A stretch of 64,000 bases of DNA from Phreatobacter stygius (GCF_005144885.1 NZ_CP039690.1:6808873-6872872); one strand, 5' to 3'; positions 1-9,621 are shown, counted from the first letter of the stretch. Translations and numbers: made by a program. The notes: generated by a model from the sequence alone, not told the origin.

Positions 1-126
1 GGCGGTAAAGGGAACCACGACATTCACCTGCCGCTGCGGCCAGGCGGGCGCCGGCGCGGTCTGCGCCGCGGCGCCTGCGACCCATCCCGCCATCGCGCAC
101 AGGACAGCAATCATCAATCTTTTCAT
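1..126 (-). CDS. Tripartite tricarboxylate transporter substrate-binding protein (TctC/Bug family), N-terminal fragment
   Basis: Only the first 42 codons are inside the window; the gene continues past the left edge. The start ATG (124-126) follows a strong GGAGGAAGCC ribosome site. The protein begins with a signal peptide (MKRLMIAVLCAMAGWVAGAA) and then reads WPQRQVNVVVPFTA, the conserved opening of Bug/TctC periplasmic receptors. Members of this family deliver carboxylates or other organic solutes to TctAB permeases. It lies 153 bases downstream of the amidohydrolase on the same strand, so it may be the last-seen gene of that catabolic operon and import its substrate. The family call rests on a short stretch. 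Confidence 0.75.
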   Translation of the reverse strand, partial: MKRLMIAVLCAMAGWVAGAAAQTAPAPAWPQRQVNVVVPFTA

Positions 127-279
127 TGGCTTCCTCCAGATTCTTGAACCATGGGCCTCCTTGCATGGAAGCTCCTATGCTCAGAGCCTAGGGCGGGCCA
201 CGGCGCGGCGCAACCGCGCGATGTGACGCAAGAGCCCTGCGTCGATCGATCGGGTGTGGAGACGTGTCGAAGCGCCGGC

Positions 280-1674
280 TCAGGCGCCGAGCCACAACAA
301 TTCGCCGGGCGGCCGGGCAATGTCGGGATGATCGGCCACCATGCGCTCCCAGACCCGCCGGGTGACGCTATCGGCCTCGTTCAGGAGCGCCTCTTCGTCG
401 ATGGTCAGCACCTTGCGGTCGCGCATGACGAAAGCGCCGTCGACCATGACCGAATGGACGATGCCGGGATGGCCGTAATGGACGATGTTGGAGACGAGCC
501 GGATCAACGGCCGCAATGCCGGCGTGTTGAGATCGATGAAGGTCAGGTCGGCCTTCTTGCCAACCTCGATCGAGCCGATCTCGGCTTCCGCGCCGACCGA
601 ACGGGCGCCGGCCCGGGTCACCGCGTCGAGCACCTCCTGGGGTGACGGCGAGACGCCGCCCTCCTCCGTCCGGCCGCGGCCGGTGCGGTGGATGATCGAA
701 CCGAAGGCCATGGCGTGGAACATGTCCTCGCTCATGTTGTCGGTGCCGAAAGCGATGCTGACGCCGGCATCGCGGATCTTGCCGATCAGCGCCTTGTGCG
801 CGCCGCGCCTGGAGATGCTGGCCGGCGTATGGGCCATCTGGACGCCCCTGTCCGCCAGGATCGCGATATCGGCCTCGGTGCAGAAGGTCCAATGGGCGGC
901 GATCAGGTCGGGGCCGAGAAAGCCTTCGCGCGCGAGATAGGCAGCCGAAGTCAGCCCATGCGCCCGTTTCACCGCGGCGACCTCGCCCGGGCTCTGCGAC
1001 AGGTGGATGGTCCGGGTCACGCCATGGCGCGCCGCCATCTCGCGCACGTGGGCGAGCATGGCCGGCGAGCAATTGTCGGGCGCATGGGCCGCCACCTGGC
1101 AGCGCACCCGGTCGCCATGGCGGCCGTGCATGGTCTCGATCAGCGCCGTGGCGCGATCGAGAAAGGCCTGGCCGAAGGCCTCGTCGACCGAATAGTCGCC
1201 ATGGCGGATGCGCCGGGTATCGATATCGGCGCAGGCCTCCGACAGCCAGAGGCGCATGCCGGTCGAGGCCATGGCTTCGGCATAGGTGGTGACATGGCGG
1301 AACGGGTCGACCAGCGTCGTCGTGCCGCTGCGGATCGCCTCCAGGCAGCCGAGCATGGCGATGACCGAGCGCTCCTCCGGCGTCATGACATAGGAGATCG
1401 GCGTCATGTAACGGTAGATCGCGTCGCCCGACCAATCCTCCACCGTGCCGCGCAGCGCCATCAGCACGGTGTGGGTATGGGCATTGATGAAGCCCGGCAG
1501 CACGGCGAGGCGCCGGCCGTCGAAGCGCTCGAGCGTCGGGTAGTTCGCCTCCAGTTCGGCGGTCGGACCAAGCGCGGCGATCCGGCCGTCGACAATGGCG
1601 ATGGCATGATGGTCGAGAACGCGGCGCTGGTCGTCGCAGGTGACCGCGACGGTGTCGGTGATCAGGAGGTTCAC
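280..1674 (-). CDS. Amidohydrolase of the TrzA/cytosine-deaminase-like family
   Basis: A 464-residue metal-dependent hydrolase with the usual length for the family. The N-terminal metal motif is FINAHTHT (His66, His68). Further candidate ligands and catalytic residues are His197 (AAHAPD), His224 (IHLSQSPGE), His261 and Asp312 (FGTDN). A C-terminal GKKADLTFIDL segment forms the typical small beta-sandwich domain. Such enzymes deaminate or dechlorinate N-heterocycles such as guanine derivatives or triazines; the exact substrate cannot be read from sequence. It follows the PLP enzyme by 41 bases and precedes a TctC receptor, so it is probably co-transcribed with the kinase and aminotransferase-like genes in a nitrogenous-compound pathway. 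Confidence 0.85.
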   Translation of the reverse strand: MNLLITDTVAVTCDDQRRVLDHHAIAIVDGRIAALGPTAELEANYPTLERFDGRRLAVLPGFINAHTHTVLMALRGTVEDWSGDAIYRYMTPISYVMTPEERSVIAMLGCLEAIRSGTTTLVDPFRHVTTYAEAMASTGMRLWLSEACADIDTRRIRHGDYSVDEAFGQAFLDRATALIETMHGRHGDRVRCQVAAHAPDNCSPAMLAHVREMAARHGVTRTIHLSQSPGEVAAVKRAHGLTSAAYLAREGFLGPDLIAAHWTFCTEADIAILADRGVQMAHTPASISRRGAHKALIGKIRDAGVSIAFGTDNMSEDMFHAMAFGSIIHRTGRGRTEEGGVSPSPQEVLDAVTRAGARSVGAEAEIGSIEVGKKADLTFIDLNTPALRPLIRLVSNIVHYGHPGIVHSVMVDGAFVMRDRKVLTIDEEALLNEADSVTRRVWERMVADHPDIARPPGELLWLGA

Positions 1675-1715
1675 GCCGGATACTCCGTAGGAAGCTTCGC
1701 TGCCGTCGGCGGTGG

Positions 1716-3044
1716 TCAGCGCGTTTTGGCGATATCGGTCAGGACGTCGTCGACCGCGGTCAGGAACAGGTCGGCGTTATCGAGCGAGAAGACCAAAGGC
1801 GGCCGGATCTTCAGCACATTGGCGGCAGGTCCCGCCGCGCTGATCAGCACCCGCTTGTCGCGCAGGCCATTGACCAGCTTCGCCGTTTCGAGCGTCGCCG
1901 GCTGGCGCGTCTCCCGGTCGGCGACCAGTTCCGCGCCGACGAACAGGCCGGCGCCGCGCACGTCGCCGATCAGCTCATGGCGCCTGGCGATCTGTCTCAG
2001 CCCATCCATCAGGCGGGCGCCGACGCGCTTGGCATTGGCGACCAGGTCCTCGTCCTCGATGACGTCGAGCACCGCCATGCCGACCGCACACGACACCGGA
2101 TTGCCGCCGAACGTGTTGAAATAGCGGGTGCGCTGGCCGAAGGTTTCCAGAATGTCCGGCCGCGCCACCATGCCGGCGACCGGATGGCCATTGCCCATCG
2201 GCTTGCCCATGGTGACCATGTCGGGCACCAGGCCGTGACGCTCGAAACCCCACATGCCCTCGCCGGTGCGGCCGAAACCCGGCTGCACCTCGTCGGCGAT
2301 GAACAGGCCGCCGGCCTCGCGGATCGCCGCCACCGCCGGTTTCAGGAAGCCGGCCGGATCGGAGAACACGCCGTCGGAGGAAAAGATCGTGTCGACCAGC
2401 AGCGCCGCCGGCTTGATGCCCTTGGCCAACATGTCGGCGATCGCCGCACGGACATGGGCCGCGAAGGTCTCGCCGACATCCTGGCCGCCCGCGCGATAGA
2501 GATCGGGTGCCGGGATCGTCCTGACATTGGGCGCCAGCGTGATGCCTTGGCCGAGCGACGGCGACATTTCCGAGATCGCCACCGTGACGCCGTGATAGGC
2601 GAGCTCGGTGACGATGAAGCCGGTGCCGCCGGTGAAGGTGCGCGCCGCCCGATAGGCGAGGTCATTGGCCTCGCTGCCGGTGCAGGTGAACATGACATGG
2701 CCGAGTTCGGCCGGGAATTTCGCCAGGAGCCGCTCGGCATAGTCGAGAATGCCGTCGGTGATGTAGCGCGTATGGGTGTTGAGCACCGCCGACTGGCGGG
2801 CGAGTGCCGCCACCACATGCGGGTGGCAATGGCCGACGGAAGCGACGTTGTTATAGACGTCGAGATAGGCCTTGCCGTCGGGATCATGGAGCCAGACGCC
2901 CTCGCCCCGGACGAAATGCACGGGATTGGCGTAGAACAGCCGGTAGGCGGGGCCGAGCAGGCGCTCGCGCCGGGCGATCAGCTGGCGCTCGCGCTCGCTG
3001 ATGCCGGTGGCGGCAGCCGCGTCATAGGCGTTGATCATGGTCAT
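1716..3044 (-). CDS. Class III aminotransferase-fold PLP enzyme (aminotransferase or phospho-lyase)
   Basis: 442 residues when started at the ATG at 3042-3044, whose ribosome site AAGGGGTGA overlaps the stop codon of the upstream kinase; a longer in-frame start at 3089 lies inside that gene and is less likely. Family landmarks are GSEANDLA, the cofactor Asp in LFIADEVQ (Asp251) and the Schiff-base Lys in TMGKPMGNG (Lys281). Class III members include omega-aminotransferases and the phospho-lyases acting on phosphoethanolamine or 5-phosphohydroxylysine. Those phospho-lyases need a kinase to make their substrate, and here the adjacent upstream gene is an aminoglycoside-phosphotransferase-type kinase, so a kinase plus phospho-lyase pair is a credible reading. 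That assignment is inference. Confidence 0.85.
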   Translation of the reverse strand: MTMINAYDAAAATGISERERQLIARRERLLGPAYRLFYANPVHFVRGEGVWLHDPDGKAYLDVYNNVASVGHCHPHVVAALARQSAVLNTHTRYITDGILDYAERLLAKFPAELGHVMFTCTGSEANDLAYRAARTFTGGTGFIVTELAYHGVTVAISEMSPSLGQGITLAPNVRTIPAPDLYRAGGQDVGETFAAHVRAAIADMLAKGIKPAALLVDTIFSSDGVFSDPAGFLKPAVAAIREAGGLFIADEVQPGFGRTGEGMWGFERHGLVPDMVTMGKPMGNGHPVAGMVARPDILETFGQRTRYFNTFGGNPVSCAVGMAVLDVIEDEDLVANAKRVGARLMDGLRQIARRHELIGDVRGAGLFVGAELVADRETRQPATLETAKLVNGLRDKRVLISAAGPAANVLKIRPPLVFSLDNADLFLTAVDDVLTDIAKTR

Positions 3045-3048
3045 GGCG

Positions 3049-4104
3049 TCACCCCTTGGCGATTTCGGCGCCGAGCCAGTTGATGGCATCCTCGCGGGAC
3101 AGTTCGTCCAGCCGCTTCAGCCCGGTCCAGGCCGCCCCCTGGTTGCGCAGGATGTATTCGGCATTGTCCGGATGGCGCGCGGCGCGCCAGGAACTGATGG
3201 CAATGGTCAGCGCCAGGCGGGTGGCGATCAGCTCGGGCAGAACCGCGAGTTCCCTAGGCAGGATCGGGCAGACCGCGTGAAAGGCCGCAGCCATCTCGGC
3301 GACACCCTGCAGCGGGTGGCCTTCCGGGCTCACCTGATAGGCGCAGGCGGTGGCAAGATCCTGGATCAGCGGCGCCCGCACCATGTCGCCGAAATCGATG
3401 ACGCCGGCGATCCGGTCGTCATCGGTCGCGCCGGCCAGCACATTGTGCGGATTGAAGTCGTTGTGGACGACCTGGGCGCGCAGATCCGGCAGCACCGGCA
3501 GGACATGGGCGCTGAACCGGTCGAGCGCCCGTTCGGGCAAAGCCCGGCGTTCGGCATCGGGGATGTCGGCGAGCAGGCCGCGCACCCGGTCGGCCTGCTT
3601 CAGGTCCCACAAGAGATCGTGGTTCTCGGCCGGATGGCGGAAACCGGCCAGCGCCAGGTCGAGCCGGGCCAGGAAGGCGCCGAGATTGCGCCGCTGCGCC
3701 GGGCTGCGCTCGGTCAGGTGCAGCGGCCGACCCTCGAGAAAAGTCAGGCAGCGGACCCGCCGGTCCGGTTCGCCGGCCACCCGCCAGGCGACATCGCCGA
3801 AATGGCTGCCGCGCGGGCGAATGACCCGTGGCGTCGCCAGGCCCGGATCGACGGCGGCGACGTGCAGCAGCGCGCTGCTCTGAAAGTCAGTGACGGCGCG
3901 GTCCTCGGCCGGATGCACGACCTTCAGGACATAACCGCGGCGCCGGATGTCGGTGAGATGAAAATTGCGGTCGCGCTCGCCGGTCAGCGGCCGGACCGTG
4001 ACGTCGAGGCCGAAGTGATCGCGCGCCAGCGCCCGCGCCTGTTCAACCGTCACGGCGGGCGCGGCGACGTCGAGAAGTTCGCCCAATTGTTCAGCCACCT
4101 GCAT
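3049..4104 (-). CDS. APH/ChoK-like small-molecule kinase (phosphotransferase family)
   Basis: 351 residues from the ATG at 4102-4104; an upstream in-frame ATG at 4293 adds 63 residues of low-quality sequence and is not favoured. The catalytic loop is VVHNDFNPHNVL (HxDxxxxN) and the metal-binding motif is GVIDFGDM, both diagnostic of aminoglycoside/homoserine/choline kinase-like enzymes. The N-terminal segment TGERDRNFHL acts as the nucleotide loop and VLKVVHP carries the ATP Lys. It is the first gene of a minus-strand operon, with its stop four bases from the next start. Homologous kinases next to class III PLP enzymes phosphorylate amino alcohols or hydroxylysine; substrate here is unknown. 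Confidence 0.8.
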   Translation of the reverse strand: MQVAEQLGELLDVAAPAVTVEQARALARDHFGLDVTVRPLTGERDRNFHLTDIRRRGYVLKVVHPAEDRAVTDFQSSALLHVAAVDPGLATPRVIRPRGSHFGDVAWRVAGEPDRRVRCLTFLEGRPLHLTERSPAQRRNLGAFLARLDLALAGFRHPAENHDLLWDLKQADRVRGLLADIPDAERRALPERALDRFSAHVLPVLPDLRAQVVHNDFNPHNVLAGATDDDRIAGVIDFGDMVRAPLIQDLATACAYQVSPEGHPLQGVAEMAAAFHAVCPILPRELAVLPELIATRLALTIAISSWRAARHPDNAEYILRNQGAAWTGLKRLDELSREDAINWLGAEIAKG

Positions 4105-4360
4105 CTTCAGCCCAATCTCTTCGCGTCCTGCCGACGGGCTTCGGAATCGCGAACACCAAGGGGAATCGCGAACGCCAAGGCCCTGGCGGAACACCTTATA
4201 GGTGAGGCGGGCGGCGCACATAGACAGGATTGGCCGCCCCACTGCCATGCGGGAGGCGAACTGGGCTTTCGGCAGATTGCCGGCCACTTGCAATAACGCG
4301 CGCTATGATATTTCGTTGGTATTTATTCGTTTGATCAATAGCTGGCCCGGACCGCGCCGG
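4105..4360. promoter_or_regulatory. Intergenic region upstream of the kinase operon, with an AT-rich patch
   Basis: The 256 bases between the kinase start and the LuxR-type regulator stop contain no convincing gene. The only feature is an AT-rich patch at about 4295-4340 in otherwise GC-rich DNA. It probably holds the promoter of the leftward kinase operon. I could not assign clear -35 and -10 boxes. Confidence 0.3.
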
Positions 4361-7066
4361 TCAGTCGATCAGGCCCAGTTCCCGCGCTCGCTGAATCGCG
4401 CCGGACCGCCGGCGGACACCGATCCGGTCATAGATCTGCTGCAGGTACCATTTGACCGAGCCCTCGGTCATTCCGACCCGGTCGCCAATTTCGCTGTTGC
4501 GCATGCCGGCGCCGGCCATCCGCAAGATGTCGATCTGGCGCGCGGTCAAGGCACCGTGCTCGCCGGCGACGATGCCGGCCCGGCCGGCCGCCGGCCCGGG
4601 CGACGGATCGGCACGGTCGGCCAGCAAGCGCGCGAGAAAGCGATCGGCCGGCGTGTCGCAGATCGGCGACGCCTCGAGCTGGCCACGCAGCAGGCCGACC
4701 ACGTCGCTGCCCTCGTCGAGGAAGCTGCGGATGAACTCGCCCGGCGCCGCGCGCCCGACCGCCGATCGGAGCACGCGCTGGGCCTGGCGCTCGTCGTCGC
4801 CGGCCAGACAGGCGCGCGCCAGCAGGATCTCCCAGCGGATGACCGATCGCACCGCGCCGGCCTGCGCGGCAAACCGCAGCCAGCGCTGGGCGAGCGCGGC
4901 CGCCTCGGCCGCGGCGCCGCGCGCGATCGCCAGCCGCATCCAACCGAAGGCGCGCGCCTCGTCGCGGGTGGTGAAATCGGCACGCGGCTTGACGCTGTCC
5001 GACGCCACCAGGAGACCTTCCTCCTGGCCGATCCTGAGGGCCTCTTCGCGCAGGCCGAAACGCAGCATCAGCCTGATCCGCTCGGTGATCAGGTTCTGGC
5101 GCAGGCGGTCCAGGTTGCGCTGTTCGGCGACCGCCAGGCCGCCGACCAGGCGGGCGTCGGCCGCCTCGACGTCGCCGCGCAGCGCCTTCAGCCGCGCATC
5201 GGTCAGATAACCCGCGACATATTGGTCGACAAAGCCCCTGGCGCTCGACGGAAAGTGCCGGGCCAGGAGATCGCGGCTCCGGTCGAGATCGTCGCGCTCG
5301 TAACAAACCTCGGCCAGCAGCGGTCCCGGCAGCTCGGCCAGCCAGCTCTGATCCTCAAAGGCCGTCGCCAGCGCCACCGCCTGGTCGAGACGCCGGGCAG
5401 CTCCGGCGAGATCGCCGGTGACGAAGCGTGTCGGACCGACCACCGAGAGGTGCCAGACCAGGCCATAGGGGCTGTTGCACCGGTTGAACTCGCGGATGCC
5501 GGCGCCTTCCAGGTCGTTGGTGTCGGTCAGCTTGAACTGCTCCCGCCGGGCGTAGAGCAGCGAGCCGTATATGGTGCCGCGGGTATAGGGATCGAAACTG
5601 TCGCAATTGCGCACCAGCTCGACGCATTTGCGCTCGGCCGCGGGCTGGTCGTCCTCGGCTTGGGCCATCAGCATGCGCTTGTGCAGAACCAGATGGTCGA
5701 GCTGGGCGCCGTCCGAGGTCGCCTGCCCGCTGGCGGCCCGCATATGCTCGGCAACCAGGCTCAGCAGATCCTCGGCCACGCCGAATTCCCGGCTGACCGA
5801 CGCCGCCTGGGCGGCATAGAGCAGCAGTTTCGGGTGCTTGCGCAGAACCCGGCGCGGCAGGCGCAGCATCAGCGACGCGAAGCCGTGCCCGACGCCGTTG
5901 CAATAGGCGGTGAAACAATGGGCGCTGAGGATATCGGCGGCGCGATCGAATGCGCCCGCCTCGATGGCCTGTTCCGCGGCGTCGCCGAACCAGCCCTTGA
6001 GCTCCAGCCAGTCCGCCGCCCGGATGGCGAGGCTGTGCACATCGCCCGGCAGCCGGCGCCGCAGCTGCGCACGGAGGAATTGGGCGAACAGCGGGTGATA
6101 GCGATAGCCGCCGCGCTGATCGTCGACGGCGTCCAGGAACAACCCGGCCTGTTCAAGCTGTTCCAGGAGGTCGGCGCTGCCGAACCGGCCGATGACGGCA
6201 TCGCACAGATCGGCGTCCAGCCGGTCGAGCAAGGCGGTGCGGATCAGAAAGTCCTGCAATGGCTGCGGCTGCGGCCCGAGGATTTCCTCCAGGAAGAAGT
6301 CCTGGACGAGCCGGCTTTCGCCCGACACCCGCGCCTGCCGGTCACGCCGGCCGCCGGCGCGCAGCTTGGTGGCCTCCAGGCGCAGCACGAAGGGCCAGCC
6401 CTCGCTCGTCCGTATCAGATCGGCCAGCGTGGCGGCGTCCGGGTTGACGCCGCTTTCCGAGCGCAGCAGTTCCGCCGCCTCGTCGCGGGTAAAGCACAGG
6501 GCTCGCGCATCGATATCGACGACCTGCCCCAGCGCCCGGGCACGCGCCAGCGCGACCCTTGGCGGATGGCGCGAGCCGAGCACGACATGCAGGCCGGAGT
6601 CGCGGCCCGAAATGATCCGGTCGATCAGGCTGTCGGCCAGTTCGGCGGCCAGCAGGTGCCAATCATCGATGATCAGCACGGTTTCGCCCCGCTGGCGCTG
6701 GCGTTCCTCGACCACCGGCGCGATCGCCGCATGGCTGTCGAGCCGAACCGTCGCCGGCCGGCGCAGACTGTCGGTCAGCACGGCGCCCTGCCGCCCGACC
6801 GCGATCGTCACCACGTGCCGCCGCTCGGCGACCATCGTGTCCCGCCACTGCCGGATGAGCGACGACTTTCCGAAGCCCGCCGGCGCCCGCACGATGGTCA
6901 GGCGCGCGCCGCGCGCCGCCTGCAGATCGGCGATCAGGCGCGGCCGGGGCAGAAGCGACGGTTCTGGCGTCACGACCGTGCGGCGATCGGCGAGCACATG
7001 CCGATCCAGAACGCCGGCGCGCCCGAAACCTGGGTCGAAAATGTCTTCGGCTATGAGATCGGTCAT
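4361..7066 (-). CDS. MalT-like large ATP-binding LuxR regulator (LAL family)
   Basis: A 901-residue regulator. It has an N-terminal P-loop at residues 61-69 (APAGFGKSS), a STAND-type NTPase region, a long alpha-helical middle of repeat-like character, and a C-terminal LuxR helix-turn-helix (LTARQIDILRMAGAGMRNSE, then SVKWYLQQIYDRIGV) over roughly the last 65 residues. LAL regulators such as MalT use ATP and an inducer to activate catabolic operons. It is divergent from the hydrolase/MFS/monooxygenase operon starting at 7312, with a 245-base gap, and is the obvious candidate activator. The start has no strong ribosome site, so a slightly different start is possible. Confidence 0.88.
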   Translation of the reverse strand: MTDLIAEDIFDPGFGRAGVLDRHVLADRRTVVTPEPSLLPRPRLIADLQAARGARLTIVRAPAGFGKSSLIRQWRDTMVAERRHVVTIAVGRQGAVLTDSLRRPATVRLDSHAAIAPVVEERQRQRGETVLIIDDWHLLAAELADSLIDRIISGRDSGLHVVLGSRHPPRVALARARALGQVVDIDARALCFTRDEAAELLRSESGVNPDAATLADLIRTSEGWPFVLRLEATKLRAGGRRDRQARVSGESRLVQDFFLEEILGPQPQPLQDFLIRTALLDRLDADLCDAVIGRFGSADLLEQLEQAGLFLDAVDDQRGGYRYHPLFAQFLRAQLRRRLPGDVHSLAIRAADWLELKGWFGDAAEQAIEAGAFDRAADILSAHCFTAYCNGVGHGFASLMLRLPRRVLRKHPKLLLYAAQAASVSREFGVAEDLLSLVAEHMRAASGQATSDGAQLDHLVLHKRMLMAQAEDDQPAAERKCVELVRNCDSFDPYTRGTIYGSLLYARREQFKLTDTNDLEGAGIREFNRCNSPYGLVWHLSVVGPTRFVTGDLAGAARRLDQAVALATAFEDQSWLAELPGPLLAEVCYERDDLDRSRDLLARHFPSSARGFVDQYVAGYLTDARLKALRGDVEAADARLVGGLAVAEQRNLDRLRQNLITERIRLMLRFGLREEALRIGQEEGLLVASDSVKPRADFTTRDEARAFGWMRLAIARGAAAEAAALAQRWLRFAAQAGAVRSVIRWEILLARACLAGDDERQAQRVLRSAVGRAAPGEFIRSFLDEGSDVVGLLRGQLEASPICDTPADRFLARLLADRADPSPGPAAGRAGIVAGEHGALTARQIDILRMAGAGMRNSEIGDRVGMTEGSVKWYLQQIYDRIGVRRRSGAIQRARELGLID

Positions 7067-7311
7067 CTGCGGCGAGAGGGTTCGCGATCCGGGCGGACGC
7101 GGACCTCGCCGCGGCCATCGGCGGCTGCCGACTGTCGGGCCATTCTGCCAGCGCGCCGCCAGGAATCAACCGCCGCGTGGGGGCGGCATCGGCGCCTCGC
7201 GCAGGCCCCCGAGGGCCGATCCGCGCGCCACTATCTTTCGATAGGTGACGGCTCTTGCGCCCCATCCCCACACTCGACCCACGTTCAGAAACAGCAAGTG
7301 GGGAGATTGCC
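7067..7311. promoter_or_regulatory. Divergent control region between LuxR regulator and monooxygenase operon
   Basis: 245 bases separate the two divergent starts and hold no supported gene. The last 20 bases carry the ribosome site GGGGAGA for the hydrolase. The region presumably contains both promoters and the operator of the MalT-like regulator, but I see no clear inverted repeat. Confidence 0.4.
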
Positions 7312-8118
7312 ATGGGATCCGTCATCGACCGCACCCGGGAAACACTGGATGGCTTCGACCGGCAGGAGCTCGACCTCAACGGCATCAAGACCGTCGTCTA
7401 CTCGGCCGGCACCGGCAAGCCGCTGGTCTTTCTGCACGGCTCCGGCACGTTTCCGGGCTTCGCCTTCGCTCGGCGCTGGACCGACAGCCACCGCGTCATC
7501 ATTCCCTATCATCCCGGCTTCGGCGAATCCGGCGACGACGACCGGATCGATTCCATGCAGGACTATGTGCTGCACTATCTGGATCTGTTCGACGCCCTGA
7601 AGCTCGACCGGTTCCACCTCGTCGGTTTCTCGTTCGGCGGCTGGATGGCGGCGGAATTCGCGATCGCCCACCACCACCGGCTCGACAAGCTGGTGCTGGT
7701 CGCGCCGGCCGGGCTGGTGGTCAAGGATCCGCCGGCGACCGACCTGTTCACCATCCCGCCCGCCCAGCTGCCCGGCTATCTGGCGACCAATCCGGCGGCG
7801 CTCGCGCCCTTCCTGCCGGAAGGTCACGACATCGAGTTCCTGACGCTGCGTTACCGCGAGACCACGGCGGTCGCACGCCTGATCTGGGAGCGCGCATCGG
7901 GCAATCCCAAGCTCGCCCAATGGCTGCACCGGGTGCGCGTGCCGTCGCTGCTCTTGTGGGGCGAGCAGGATCGCGTCCGCCCGATCGCCCATGCCGACCA
8001 TTGGCTGAAGCTGCTGCCCGACGCCCGGATCGAGCGCATCCCCGGCACCGGGCACCTCTTGTTCGAGGACACCCCTTCGGCGGCCGAACGTGTCACCGCC
8101 TTCCTCGGCCGAGGCTGA
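7312..8118 (+). CDS. Alpha/beta-fold hydrolase
   Basis: 268 residues from the ATG at 7312, chosen because GGGGAGA lies six bases upstream; an in-frame start at 7255 lacks one. The fold landmarks are the oxyanion motif LHGSG, the nucleophile elbow GFSFGG (Ser107), the acid in WGEQD (Asp220) and the base in GTGHLLFED (His248), so the triad is complete. It opens an operon with a transporter, a luciferase-like monooxygenase and an FMN reductase. A flavin monooxygenase of Baeyer-Villiger type would make an ester or lactone that this enzyme could cleave; this role is inference. Confidence 0.85.
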   Translation: MGSVIDRTRETLDGFDRQELDLNGIKTVVYSAGTGKPLVFLHGSGTFPGFAFARRWTDSHRVIIPYHPGFGESGDDDRIDSMQDYVLHYLDLFDALKLDRFHLVGFSFGGWMAAEFAIAHHHRLDKLVLVAPAGLVVKDPPATDLFTIPPAQLPGYLATNPAALAPFLPEGHDIEFLTLRYRETTAVARLIWERASGNPKLAQWLHRVRVPSLLLWGEQDRVRPIAHADHWLKLLPDARIERIPGTGHLLFEDTPSAAERVTAFLGRG

Positions 8119-8222
8119 CGGCGCCGCGAAAGCGACCGCGTCACCTTGAAGGGGCCAGCCAAGAGCCCCCGATCCAAGAAGCCATCCGCGCAACGCCCAA
8201 CGCCCAAGTCTGGAGGGGACCC

Positions 8223-9566
8223 ATGTCGACCACAGGAGAAAGCCTCAAACCCTGGTTCATCGTCTTCATGCTGACGCTGTTCATGATCCTGGCCTTCGCC
8301 GATCGGGCCGTGCTGGGATTTGCCGCGGTGCCGCTGATGCGCGACCTGAACCTGACCCCGAGCCAGTTCGGCCTGGCGGCCAGCGCCATGTATTGGGTCT
8401 ATCCGATCGCCGGCATTGCCGGCGGCTTCCTGGTCAATCGCTGGCCGACCAAATGGGTTCTCGCCGGCCTCGCGACGGTCTGGGCCGCGACGCAGTTTCC
8501 GATGTTGTGGGCAACCTCGCTCAATGAAGTGGTGGCCGCCCGCGTCCTGCTCGGCCTTGGCGAAGGCCCGGCCTTCGCCGTGGTGCTGCATGCGGTGTTC
8601 AAATGGTTCGAGGACGACCGGCGGGCCGTGCCGACCAGCATCGTGTCGGAGGGCGCCGCCTTCGGCATCGTGCTGGCCGCGCCGATCGTCGCCTATTTCA
8701 TCGTCGCCCAGGGCTGGCGTTTCGGCTTCGGCCTGCTCGGCACCGTCACGGCCGCCTGGGTGGTGCTCTGGCTGATCTTCGGCAGCGAAGGCAAGGTCGC
8801 CACCCCGAGCGCCGGCGCCGGCAATCTGCAACCGGTCAGCTATCGCCTCCTGCTGCTCGACCGGACCTTCATCGGCAACACGCTCGCCGGTTTCGCCGTC
8901 GCCTGCGGCATCACCATCATGCTCGCCTGGCTGCCGCCCTATCTCACCCGTGGGCTTGGCTATTCCACCACCCAGACCGGCTGGCTCACCACCCTGCCCT
9001 GGATCGCCAGCATCGTGCTGGTGCTCGGCGGCGGCTACCTGTCGCAGCGCCTCCTGCTCGCCGGCGTCACCAGCCGCTATGCCCGGTCGGGCCTGCTCTG
9101 CCTGTGCCTGGTGGCGGGCGGAGCGGCGACCGCGGCGATGACCTTCCTGTCGCCCGGTCCGCTGCAATTGGCCTTGCTGGCCATTGGCTTCGGCCTGCCG
9201 ACCCTGGTCTGGACACTCAGCCCGGCGATCATTGCCGAGGTGACCCCGGTCGCCCAGCGCGGCGCCATGCTCGGCCTGTTCTCGACCATCGCCAATTCGG
9301 CCGCCGGTTCGTTCGCGCCCTATCTGATGGGCCTGGCGGTCGAGCGCGGCGCGACGCCGGCGGCGGGCTATGCTTCCGGCTTCCTGCTGCTCGGCGTTCT
9401 GCAGGCCGCCGCGGCGGTCGCCGCCTGGTTCCTGATCCGGCCGGCCGCGACCATCGCCGCATTCCAGGCGGAAGCCGGCAAGGCGACGGGCCGCCGCCCC
9501 GTCACGCCAACCGCCCTGACACCTCAGCCGGCCCGCATCGAGCGGACGGCAAGCGCCGGCGAGTGA
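8223..9566 (+). CDS. MFS transporter
   Basis: 447 residues, about twelve hydrophobic segments, starting at the ATG after the ribosome site GGAGGGGACCC. The opening (FMLTLFMILAFADRAVLGFA) and the loop after TM2-3 (GFLVNRWPTKWVL) are typical of the anion:cation symporter/ACS-like branch of the major facilitator superfamily, which imports organic acids. The family contains many aromatic-acid and sugar-acid carriers. Its place between the hydrolase and the monooxygenase suggests that it imports the compound degraded by the operon. The substrate cannot be read from sequence. Confidence 0.85.
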   Translation: MSTTGESLKPWFIVFMLTLFMILAFADRAVLGFAAVPLMRDLNLTPSQFGLAASAMYWVYPIAGIAGGFLVNRWPTKWVLAGLATVWAATQFPMLWATSLNEVVAARVLLGLGEGPAFAVVLHAVFKWFEDDRRAVPTSIVSEGAAFGIVLAAPIVAYFIVAQGWRFGFGLLGTVTAAWVVLWLIFGSEGKVATPSAGAGNLQPVSYRLLLLDRTFIGNTLAGFAVACGITIMLAWLPPYLTRGLGYSTTQTGWLTTLPWIASIVLVLGGGYLSQRLLLAGVTSRYARSGLLCLCLVAGGAATAAMTFLSPGPLQLALLAIGFGLPTLVWTLSPAIIAEVTPVAQRGAMLGLFSTIANSAAGSFAPYLMGLAVERGATPAAGYASGFLLLGVLQAAAAVAAWFLIRPAATIAAFQAEAGKATGRRPVTPTALTPQPARIERTASAGE

Positions 9567-9621
9567 CGGCTCGCTCGCGCCGCACGCCGAGACATCCATT
9601 CGGACAAAACGGAGAGAAGTG

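Noticed and set aside
4202-7600. A plus-strand open frame of 1132 codons
   Set aside because: It is antisense to the LuxR-type regulator, whose translation has clear P-loop and helix-turn-helix motifs. Long antisense frames are expected in GC-rich genes.
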